A stretch of DNA of 50,668 nucleotides from Streptomyces spinoverrucosus (GTDB lineage Bacteria > Actinomycetota > Actinomycetes > Streptomycetales > Streptomycetaceae). The DNA lies in assembly GCF_006539505.1 (NCBI RefSeq), contig NZ_BJND01000015.1, forward strand, positions 1 through 50,668, given 5' to 3'. Each line of letters opens with the position of its first letter. The stretch's first letter is position 1. Below the pieces are notes generated by a model. The model saw nothing but the letters and a program-made list of their open reading frames with translations. It was not told the DNA's origin and made no database searches. A program made the position numbers and the translations under genes. Shown here in pieces: positions 1 through 7,488 of this stretch.

Positions 1-74
1 CCCCCCACCCCCGCCGCAACCAACCCCCCACCCGAACACCCACCCCACCCCCCGAACACACGAACCCGCAAAAA
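1..74 (+). other. C-rich, T-free tract; possible Rho-utilisation (rut) region
   Basis: The first 60 bases hold 41 C, 15 A, 4 G and no T, which is very skewed even for this GC-rich DNA. A C-rich, G-poor RNA is the classic context for Rho loading, so this could be the 3' untranslated or termination region of a gene lying to the left. No coding frame is recognised here. The functional reading is inference. Confidence 0.3.
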
Positions 75-92
75 CTGGTTGCACCACCCCGT

Positions 93-98
93 TAGACT
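93..98 (+). promoter_or_regulatory. Candidate -10 box of the ABC-F gene
   Basis: TAGACT matches the Streptomyces HrdB -10 pattern (TANNNT). Transcription would begin about 7 nt downstream, at or next to the ATG at 105, so the short leader ORF would be leaderless. No good -35 is visible at 17-18 nt spacing; TTGCAC at 79-84 is too close. Low-moderate confidence. Confidence 0.35.
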
Positions 99-104
99 GG
101 CCCC

Positions 105-128
105 ATGGCCATTCTCCTCGCGCATTAG
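105..128 (+). CDS. Possible 7-residue leader peptide (MAILLAH) before the ABC-F gene
   Basis: ATG GCC ATT CTC CTC GCG CAT TAG gives a 7-codon frame 57 nt upstream of the ABC-F start. It would be translated from the very 5' end of the transcript if the -10 at 93-98 is real. Antibiotic-resistance ABC-F genes are often controlled by ribosome stalling on short upstream ORFs (attenuation). Here the ORF is followed at once by potential alternative hairpins. The ORF and hairpins are visible; expression and regulation are inference. Confidence 0.4.
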   Translation: MAILLAH

Positions 129-130
129 AC

Positions 131-172
131 GGCGGGAACGTCCTCAGCCGCCTGTCCCGCCACCAACCCGCC
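131..172 (+). promoter_or_regulatory. Alternative hairpins between leader ORF and ABC-F start (candidate attenuator)
   Basis: GGCGGGA at 131-137 can pair perfectly with TCCCGCC at 155-161. GGCGGG can instead pair with CCCGCC at 167-172, ending just before the GGAG ribosome site at 175-178, and GGCGG can pair with CCGCC at 148-152. Mutually exclusive pairings next to a short ORF and a ribosome-binding site resemble attenuators of ABC-F resistance genes. Not tested by folding software. Confidence 0.35.
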
Positions 173-185
173 CTGGAGTCTGTCC

Positions 186-1784
<1,599 letters not shown>

Positions 1785-1816
1785 GCCCCACCCAGTCCCA
1801 TCGGTCAGTGCGGCTT

Positions 1817-1884
1817 GATCGAATGGTTGATCCACTGCGTATGGATCATTCGGCTTAGCCGTGATCCATCATCTGTGTGAGATC
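1817..1884. promoter_or_regulatory. Cluster of five GATC tetramers upstream of gbn
   Basis: The 368-bp gap between the ABC-F stop and the gbn start holds GATC at 1817, 1829, 1844, 1863 and 1881, with further copies at 1979 and 2110. At 70-75% GC a GATC is expected about once in 350-400 bp, so five in 68 bp is strong enrichment. Spacings are 12, 15, 19 and 18 bp. The downstream gene encodes a Gbn-like protein whose known target core is GATC, so autoregulation is the natural inference. I see no gene in 1785-2152. Confidence 0.6.
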
Positions 1885-2152
1885 TCCTCGTACCCAGGTG
1901 TGTCCTACACCCGATTCCGGTGAATCCCTTTATCGACAAGGGCTCGGTCGTGTGACCTTCCTGACCTGCCCCTTCGTGGATCAACCCGTTCGGCCGTACG
2001 CACACCACTCGACGGAACTACGAATTCCACTTGTGGGGATGCGCTCCTGTCGTCAAAACCCTCATCCACGGACCTTGCCGAATGGGTGGCCATGAAGGCC
2101 CGGAGGGGTGATCATGAGGGGACCAGAGCGCACTTCCCATGAGGAGGCACGG

Positions 2153-2374
2153 GTGGCCGAGACTCTGAAGAAGGGCAGCCGGGTGACCGGCGCCGCGCGC
2201 GACAAGCTCGCGGCAGACCTGAAGAAGAAGTACGACGCCGGTGCGAGCATCCGGGCATTGGCCGAGGAGACCGGCCGCTCGTATGGCTTCGTGCACCGCA
2301 TGCTCAGCGAGTCGGGCGTCACGCTCCGTGGGCGTGGCGGGGCGACGCGGGGCAAGAAGGCCGCTTCGGCCTGA
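2153..2374 (+). CDS. gbn: Gbn-like GATC-binding nucleoid-associated protein (small HTH protein)
   Basis: A 73-residue basic protein with a helix-turn-helix core (YDAGASIRALAEETGRSYGF, then VHRMLSESGVTLR) and an Arg/Gly/Lys-rich tail. This matches what I recall of S. coelicolor Gbn (SCO1839), a roughly 7-kDa nucleoid protein that binds GATC-core sites and affects development. The GTG at 2153 is chosen because GAGGAG lies at 2141-2146; an in-frame ATG at 2111 would add 14 residues but has weaker ribosome-site support. It is a single-gene unit between the ABC-F gene and an enoyl-CoA hydratase gene. The GATC-rich upstream region suggests it controls itself. Assignment rests on remembered sequence and context, not alignment. 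Confidence 0.78.
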   Translation: MAETLKKGSRVTGAARDKLAADLKKKYDAGASIRALAEETGRSYGFVHRMLSESGVTLRGRGGATRGKKAASA

Positions 2375-2505
2375 CCCCCGGGGCGCCCCTCGACTTCGAT
2401 GGTGGCCACCCGGTCGGTCCGGTGATCGGCTGGGTGGTTACTGTGCAGTCACTTATGAGTGCCTCGGTACGGCACTCACGATGACCGCACCCATCGGAGG
2501 CGCCC

Positions 2506-3297
2506 ATGGCTTCGCTCGACCCGGTACTCGACAAGGACGGCGTACGGCTCACCGTCGACGACGCGATCGCCACGGTGACGCTGACCAACCCGGCCAAGCG
2601 CAACGCGCAGAGCCCCGCTCTGTGGCGGGCGTTGACCGAGGCCGGTCGGCTGCTGCCGGGCACCGTCCGGGTGGTCGTGCTGCGCGCCGAGGGCAAGTCC
2701 TTCTCGGCGGGCCTCGACCGGCAGGCCTTCACCCCCGAGGGCTTCGACGGCGAGCCGTCCTTCATCGACCTCGCGCGTGGCAGCGACGAGGAGTTGGACG
2801 CGACCATCGCCGAGTACCAGGAGGCGTTCACCTGGTGGCGGCGCAGCGACATCGTCTCGGTCGCCGCCGTCCAGGGGCATGCCATTGGCGCGGGTTTCCA
2901 GCTCGCCCTCGGCTGTGATCTGCGCGTCGTCGCCGACGACGTGCAGTTCGCCATGCGCGAGACCAGCCTGGGCCTGGTCCCGGACCTGACCGGCACTCAT
3001 CCGCTGGTCGGGCTCGTCGGCTACGCCCGCGCGCTGGAAATCTGCGCCACGGGACGCTTTGTGCACGCGGACGAGGCCGTGAACACCGGGCTGGCGAATG
3101 TCGCCGTACCGGCGGCCGAGCTCGACGGTGCGGTCCGCGACCTCGCGGCGGCGCTCCTTGCCGCGCCGCGCGACGCGCTGATCGAGACCAAGGCGTTGCT
3201 GCGCGGCGCGGGGGAGCGGACGTACGAGGAACAGCGCGTCGCCGAACGCGCGGCTCAGGCACGGAGGTTGCGGGATCTCGCGGGCCTGGGCGAGTGA
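2506..3297 (+). CDS. Enoyl-CoA hydratase/isomerase family protein
   Basis: A 263-residue crotonase-fold enzyme. The CoA/oxyanion-hole segments are visible as KSFSAGLDRQAF (about residues 65-76) and GHAIGAGFQLALGCDLRV (about 124-141), followed by the typical GLVPDLTGT segment. Family members hydrate or isomerise enoyl-CoA thioesters in beta-oxidation or related acyl-CoA metabolism; the exact substrate is not predictable. The ATG at 2506 follows CGGAGG at about 2495-2500. Length is normal for the family. It ends 5 bp before the 3' end of the convergent Asp23-like gene, with no hairpin terminator visible between them. Confidence 0.88.
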   Translation: MASLDPVLDKDGVRLTVDDAIATVTLTNPAKRNAQSPALWRALTEAGRLLPGTVRVVVLRAEGKSFSAGLDRQAFTPEGFDGEPSFIDLARGSDEELDATIAEYQEAFTWWRRSDIVSVAAVQGHAIGAGFQLALGCDLRVVADDVQFAMRETSLGLVPDLTGTHPLVGLVGYARALEICATGRFVHADEAVNTGLANVAVPAAELDGAVRDLAAALLAAPRDALIETKALLRGAGERTYEEQRVAERAAQARRLRDLAGLGE

Positions 3298-3302
3298 CGC
3301 CG

Positions 3303-4013
3303 TCAACCCACCGCCGTGATCAGTACGGCCACTGACGGGTGATCTTTCAACGCCGATCCCACCTGTGCGCGGACATGCCGGGCCACCTCCAAGGCCCGGT
3401 GGTCCGCGCCGACGGCGATTTCCACCCGGACATGCCGGCGCGGCAGCGTGGCCTCGCCAGGGCTCTCCTCGATGTGCACCGCCCGGCCGAGTATGTCCGT
3501 AAGCCGCGTCACGCCCGGGACCGCAAGGGCCGCGGCGGCCACGGCGGCCGCGTCGCCGTCCGCGGGCTGCCGCGCCCGGGGCGGCTCCGGCGCTCGTACG
3601 ATGTCCGGTTCCGCGTCCTCGTCCAGCAGGGCCGTCACCCGTAGGTCGACCTCCGCCACCGTCAGCCCCAGCCGTGCCGCCGCGGTCGCCGACAGGACCG
3701 TACGCAGCCGGGCGGCGGTCGTCGGCAGCGGCTCGGCCGCCGTGGCCGCGCAGTCGGCGGTCAGGCGAAGAGGGCCCGGTGGCAGGGCAGTCGGTGGGGG
3801 CGGTACGGCGGGGGCGTGGGCGGCGTCCGGGTCGGCCAGGGTGATCCGGAGCGCGCCCAGGCGCACGCCCGGCACCGCGTTCCCCGCGCGCCGCAGGACC
3901 GTCGCGGCCGCCCCTTCGGCGATCCACGCGCCGTCGCGCGGGCCGCCCAGCGGGAGCAGTCTGCCGAGGCCCAGCTGCTGTCGTACTGCCTGCGTCCATC
4001 GGTCCGCCGTCAT
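3303..4013 (-). CDS. Asp23-like protein, divergent from the asp23/amaP operon
   Basis: A 236-residue Ala/Pro-rich protein without a signal peptide. Its C-terminal half (VAAAALAVPGVTRLTDILGR, then a VRVEIAVGADHRALEVARHV segment and ALKDHPSVAVLITAVG) resembles the alternating strand/helix pattern of Asp23/Gls24 domains. The N-terminal half (EGAAATVLRRAGNAVPGVRL) may be a second degenerate copy. Similar Streptomyces proteins carry, as I recall, the uninformative label 'nucleopolyhedrovirus P10 family protein'. The ATG at 4013 is chosen because GGAG lies 5 nt upstream; an earlier in-frame ATG at 4058 lacks this. It is divergent from the Asp23 operon at 4096, sharing an 82-bp promoter gap, so it probably belongs to the same envelope-stress system. 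Function inferred from context. Confidence 0.65.
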   Translation of the reverse strand: MTADRWTQAVRQQLGLGRLLPLGGPRDGAWIAEGAAATVLRRAGNAVPGVRLGALRITLADPDAAHAPAVPPPPTALPPGPLRLTADCAATAAEPLPTTAARLRTVLSATAAARLGLTVAEVDLRVTALLDEDAEPDIVRAPEPPRARQPADGDAAAVAAAALAVPGVTRLTDILGRAVHIEESPGEATLPRRHVRVEIAVGADHRALEVARHVRAQVGSALKDHPSVAVLITAVG

Positions 4014-4095
4014 TGCTCCAGCCTGCCGCATTCCCGGCGCGGGTCCGTGCAGCCTCACTTACCGTGGTCGCAGGACGACGGAAGGACGCACGGCG

Positions 4096-4578
4096 ATGAC
4101 CGAGATGGACCGGAACCGGACGCAGACCTCCGAAGGAGAGACCGAGCCGCCGGTGCAGACCCGCAAGCCCGTCAGGCGGGGCGGCGGGGATCCGGGGACC
4201 CGGGGCAGGACCACCATCGCCGACGGGGTCGTGGAGAAGATCGCCGGGCTCGCCGCCCGCGACGTCGTGGGCGTCCACGCGATGGGCAGCGGACTGAGCC
4301 GCACCTTCGGGGCCGTACGGGACCGGGTGCCCGGTGGGTCGAAGTCCGTGACACGTGGCGTGAAGGCCGAGGTCGGCGAGGTGCAGACCGCGCTCGACCT
4401 GGAGATCGTCGTCGATTACGGGGTGTCGATCGCGGACGTCGCGCGGGCCGTGCGAGAGAACGTGATCGCGGCCGTGGAGCGGATGACCGGCCTGGAGGTC
4501 GTCGAGGTCAACATCGCGGTGAGCGACGTCAAGCTTCCCGAGGAGGAGGAAGAGGAACCGGAGCCCCGGATTCAGTGA
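4096..4578 (+). CDS. Asp23/Gls24 family envelope stress response protein
   Basis: 160 residues. The Asp23 fold is recognisable: GRTTIADGVVEKIAGLAARD, VGVHAMG, then LDLEIVVDYGVSIADVARAV and an ENVIAAVERMTGLEV segment, ending in VNIAVSDV and an acidic Glu-rich tail. In Staphylococcus aureus Asp23 lines the membrane, is anchored by AmaP, and is linked to cell-wall stress. The ATG at 4096 has GAAGGA at 4081-4086. It heads a cluster of five genes in which the last four overlap by 4 bases each, and a 98-bp gap with a direct repeat separates it from the second gene. Confidence 0.88.
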   Translation: MTEMDRNRTQTSEGETEPPVQTRKPVRRGGGDPGTRGRTTIADGVVEKIAGLAARDVVGVHAMGSGLSRTFGAVRDRVPGGSKSVTRGVKAEVGEVQTALDLEIVVDYGVSIADVARAVRENVIAAVERMTGLEVVEVNIAVSDVKLPEEEEEEPEPRIQ

Positions 4579-4599
4579 CGTACCGTCACTCGAAGACCG

Positions 4600-4647
4600 T
4601 AATGGACCAGAATGACATCGAACGCATCCCTAATGGGCCCGAATGAC
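4600..4647. repeat. 17-bp direct repeat between asp23 and the DUF2273 gene
   Basis: TAATGGACCAGAATGAC (4600-4616) is repeated as TAATGGGCCCGAATGAC (4631-4647), 15 of 17 bases identical, with a 31-bp period (about three helical turns). It lies in the only sizeable gap inside the Asp23/AmaP cluster, 30 bp before the DUF2273 start. A regulator operator or internal promoter element is possible; no factor is known to me. Confidence 0.55.
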
Positions 4648-4676
4648 TCGCACGGCTACGAGCTGAGGAGCGCACG

Positions 4677-4859
4677 ATGAGCAGGGCCGTGGTCGGCATG
4701 ATCGCCGGAATGGCGCTGGGTTTCGCCGGGTACTTCGGCGGGTTCGGCGCGTTCGTGCTGGTGGCGGCGCTGGGCGCCGTCGGGTTCGTCGTCGGCCGGT
4801 TCCTGGAAGGGGATCTGGAACTCGGCGACTTCTTCCGCACCCGCGACCGGCGGCGGTGA
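4677..4859 (+). CDS. DUF2273-like small membrane protein
   Basis: 60 residues with a Gly-rich hydrophobic hairpin (about residues 5-40: VVGMIAGMALGFAGYFGGFG, then AFVLVAALGAVGFVVGRFL) and a charged C-terminus. Small two-helix DUF2273 proteins sit with asp23 and amaP in Firmicutes and are thought to be part of the membrane anchor complex. GAGGAGCG stands just upstream of the ATG. Its stop overlaps the start of the next gene (GTGA, 4856-4859), indicating translational coupling. The family call rests on size, topology and neighbourhood. Confidence 0.75.
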   Translation: MSRAVVGMIAGMALGFAGYFGGFGAFVLVAALGAVGFVVGRFLEGDLELGDFFRTRDRRR

Positions 4860-5236
4860 CGTCCGTGAGCAGCGGGGGCGACGAACCACGCGGAGCGGGC
4901 GCCGTGATCCCGGCGGGCGAGCGTGGGCAGACCACCATCGCCGACCGGGTGGTCGCCAAGATCGCCTCGCAGGCCGCCCGCGAGGCGCTCGGGAAGCTCC
5001 CGCAGGACGCGGCCCGCCCACATGCCACGGTTGTCGTCCACCACGATGTGGCCCGGGTGCGCGTCGATCTCGAACTCGACTACCCCAGCGACATCGGCTC
5101 CCGGTGCGGCCAGGTGCGTCGCCATGTCGTGGAGCGGGTAGGCGCGTTGGTGGGAATGGAGGTTCCGGAGGTCGCCGTCCAGGTGGAGCGGCTGCATCTG
5201 GCGGCGGCGCACGCGGCACAGGGGAGGACCCGATGA
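4856..5236 (+). CDS. Second Asp23/Gls24 family protein
   Basis: 126 residues; a shorter and more diverged paralogue of the first gene. The Asp23 opening GQTTIADRVVAKIASQAARE and the VRVDLELDYPSDIGSRCGQV and VERVGALVGMEVPEVAVQVE segments are clear. The GTG at 4856 overlaps the DUF2273 stop by 4 bases; GTG at 4865 is an alternative. The stop overlaps the next ATG (ATGA, 5233-5236). Two Asp23 domains with different charge in one operon suggest hetero-oligomer formation at the membrane, which is inference. Confidence 0.82.
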   Translation: MTSVSSGGDEPRGAGAVIPAGERGQTTIADRVVAKIASQAAREALGKLPQDAARPHATVVVHHDVARVRVDLELDYPSDIGSRCGQVRRHVVERVGALVGMEVPEVAVQVERLHLAAAHAAQGRTR

Positions 5237-5907
5237 GCGAGCCCCAGGGCTCCGAGGGCACCACACAGAGACTGCCGGTGATCGAGAAGGCCGAACCGGA
5301 GTTGGGCCAGTCCGAGTCGGCGGCCGCCTACGAGCCCCGGCCCGCACTCGAAGGCGAGGACGGCCGAACCCACCGCTTCTGGTCGGCCCGCCGCGTCCCC
5401 GCGGCCGTCGTCGCCACGCTGCTGCTGGTCGTGGCCGGCACCTTCCTCTACGACATCGCAGCCGTACGCGCCGACCAGCGGGCCATGTTCTGGCGGCGGG
5501 AACTGGCCCGGCAACTCGCCGAACGCCCCCTCGACGACACCTGGGTCCTGGTCGGCGCGGGCGTCGCCGCCGCCCTCGGCCTGTGGCTGATCGTGCTCGC
5601 CGCCACGCCCGGCCTGCGCGACGTCCTGCCGATGCGGCGCACGCACCCCGACGTACGCGCCGGACTGCACCGGGGCGCCGCCGCGACGGTGCTGCGCGAC
5701 CGGGCCATGGAGGTGTCCGGGGTGCAGTCGGTACGGGTGCGGATGCGCCGCCGGCGGGCCGACGTCCGCGCGGTCTCGCACTTCCGTGAACTGGACGACG
5801 TACGCGCCGATCTGGACGAGGTGCTCGCCGACGCGATCAGGGCACTGGGCCTGTCCCGCCGCCCGGCGCTGTCGGTGCATGTCCGGCGGCCCGGCCGGAA
5901 GGGGTGA
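5233..5907 (+). CDS. Membrane protein of the Asp23/AmaP operon (probably DUF6286)
   Basis: 224 residues: a polar N-terminus (1-52), a membrane helix at about 55-75 (VPAAVVATLLLVVAGTFLYD), a linker, a second helix at about 98-122 (TWVLVGAGVAAALGLWLIVL), and a cytosolic C-terminal domain with an AATVLRDRAMEVSGVQSVRV segment like the alpha/beta pattern of Asp23-related domains. This layout matches actinobacterial DUF6286 proteins found beside AmaP. It overlaps both neighbours by 4 bases. Probable role: membrane scaffold for the two Asp23 proteins. Confidence 0.7.
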   Translation: MSEPQGSEGTTQRLPVIEKAEPELGQSESAAAYEPRPALEGEDGRTHRFWSARRVPAAVVATLLLVVAGTFLYDIAAVRADQRAMFWRRELARQLAERPLDDTWVLVGAGVAAALGLWLIVLAATPGLRDVLPMRRTHPDVRAGLHRGAAATVLRDRAMEVSGVQSVRVRMRRRRADVRAVSHFRELDDVRADLDEVLADAIRALGLSRRPALSVHVRRPGRKG

Positions 5908-6491
5908 CTACGGTGCTCAGGACCGTCAACCGGGTACTGCTCGGCGTCGCAGGACTCGTGATGGTCGTGCTGGGCGGCGCGGTGCTGGCCGTCGGGCTGG
6001 GGGTCGAGGCGCCGTCCTGGTGGATCCACGACAGCCGCAACGACGTACTGCTCAGCGACGCCGAGCGGACCCGGTGGCGGGACGCCGGCTGGTGGTGGCC
6101 GACCGTGCTCGCCGCCCTCGCGGTCCTCGTCCTGCTCGCCCTGTGGTGGCTGGTGGCGGTGGTGCGCCGGCGTCGGCTGGCCGAAGTGCTGGTCGACACC
6201 GGCGACGGCGAGGGCGCCCTGTTGCGGGGCAGCGCCCTGGAGGGCGTACTCGCCGCCGAGGCGACCGCGCTGGACGGCGTCGCCCGCGCCCACGTCCACC
6301 TCACGGGCCGCCGCACCGCCCCCGCGGCCCGCGCCAGGCTCCTGCTGGAACCCCACGTGGACCCGGGGGAGGCGCTGGACCACCTGGCGAACCAGGCCCT
6401 GGCCCACGCCCGCACCTCGGCGGGGCTGGCGTCGCTGCCGGCGGAGGTACGGCTCAAGGGCGTCAGGCACCGCGCGGAAAGGGTCAGTTGA
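5904..6491 (+). CDS. amaP: AmaP-like membrane anchor of the Asp23 complex
   Basis: 195 residues with the AmaP layout: an N-terminal helix (about 7-32, VNRVLLGVAGLVMVVLGGAV), an extracytoplasmic loop with Trp and charged residues, a second helix (about 64-87, VLAALAVLVLLALWWLVAVV), then a cytosolic domain that would bind Asp23. The GTG start overlaps the previous stop (GTGA). The end of the gene runs into a degenerate repeat region shared with the convergent SDR gene. In Firmicutes AmaP recruits Asp23 to the membrane; transfer of that role here is by family and operon. Confidence 0.78.
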   Translation: MTTVLRTVNRVLLGVAGLVMVVLGGAVLAVGLGVEAPSWWIHDSRNDVLLSDAERTRWRDAGWWWPTVLAALAVLVLLALWWLVAVVRRRRLAEVLVDTGDGEGALLRGSALEGVLAAEATALDGVARAHVHLTGRRTAPAARARLLLEPHVDPGEALDHLANQALAHARTSAGLASLPAEVRLKGVRHRAERVS

Positions 6492-6735
6492 CGCCCGCGA
6501 GCCCCACGCCGGGAAGGGTCGCTCGACGCCCCCAGAACCCGTCCCGGCGCCGGACGCGGCGGGAGGCTACCGCCGGTGCCACGTGCGGCCACTCCGCCCA
6601 GGCCGGGCATCCGCCGGGCGCGGGAAGGGCCGTTCACGGCCTCAGGCCCGCGCCGGGAGGGGTCGGTTGACGGCGTCAAGAGCACCGCCCAGCCCCACAT
6701 CCGCCGGAAAGGCTCAAGCCGACGCCCTCAGAAGC
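6471..6735. repeat. Degenerate 34- to 60-bp repeats between convergent genes
   Basis: A core like CGCCGGGAAGGGTCG..TTGACGCC recurs imperfectly, with G-rich cores near 6476, 6512, 6622, 6656 and 6706 and a weaker one near 6561. The first copy contains the amaP stop and the last contains the end of the convergent SDR gene. No gene is seen in 6492-6727. The copies are too diverged for a simple VNTR; this may be decayed tandem duplication of gene 3' ends or a termination zone. Confidence 0.45.
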
Positions 6736-7483
6736 CGTGCCGCGCCCCACCGTCCACCGGCACCATGACCCCCGTCAGGTACGACGCGGCCGGAGACATC
6801 AGGAAGGCCGCCGTACGCCCGAACTCCTCCGGCATCCCGTACCGCCGCAGCGGAATCCGCGACTCACTGGCCGCCCGGGTCGCCTCCGGATCTGCCGACA
6901 GTGCGTCCAGCTCCCGGACCCGGTCCGTGTCGATCCGCCCCGGCAGCAGGCCCACCACCCGCACGCCCCGCGGACCCAGCTCGTCCGACAGCGACTTGGC
7001 GAACCCGGCCAGGCCCGGCCGCAGGCCGTTCGAAATCGTCAGCCCCGCAATCGGCTCGTACACCGACCCCGACAGTACGAACCCGATGACACCCCCGGCC
7101 TCCAGCTCCGCGGCCGCTGCACGAGCCAGCCGCACCGCCCCCAGGAACACCGACTCGAACGCGGCCTGCCACTGCTCGTCGGTGTTGTCGGCGACGAACC
7201 CGGCGGGCGGACCGCCCACGCTCACCAGAATCCCGTCGAACCCGCCGAACCGTTCCCGCGCCGCACCGATCAGCCGTGCCGCCGCCTCCGGATCGGCGTT
7301 GTCCACGGCCACGCCGTGCGCGTTCGGCCCCAGCTCCGCCGCCGCGTCGGCGACCCGCTTCTCGTCCCGCCCCGTGACGACGACTTTCGCACCGTCGGCC
7401 ACCAGCTCGCGCGCGGAGGCGTTGCCCAGTCCACGCGTGGCCCCGGTGACGACGTACACCCGGTCCTTCAGTCCAAGATCCAT
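6728..7483 (-). CDS. Non-canonical SDR family protein
   Basis: 251 residues. The NAD(P)-binding motif GATRGLG lies near the N-terminus and the C-terminus ends with the family pattern (YLTGVMVPVDGG). The usual YxxxK active-site motif is absent: the aligned stretch reads SNGLRPGLAGFAKSL, with Ser for Tyr and Arg for Lys. This substitution occurs in a known subgroup of FabG-like SDRs, so it is probably not a sequencing error. The start ATG at 7483 is 5 nt after the stop of the GH15 gene, so the two form an operon. Substrate unknown. Confidence 0.82.
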   Translation of the reverse strand: MDLGLKDRVYVVTGATRGLGNASARELVADGAKVVVTGRDEKRVADAAAELGPNAHGVAVDNADPEAAARLIGAARERFGGFDGILVSVGGPPAGFVADNTDEQWQAAFESVFLGAVRLARAAAAELEAGGVIGFVLSGSVYEPIAGLTISNGLRPGLAGFAKSLSDELGPRGVRVVGLLPGRIDTDRVRELDALSADPEATRAASESRIPLRRYGMPEEFGRTAAFLMSPAASYLTGVMVPVDGGARHGF

Positions 7484-7488
7484 GGGCC

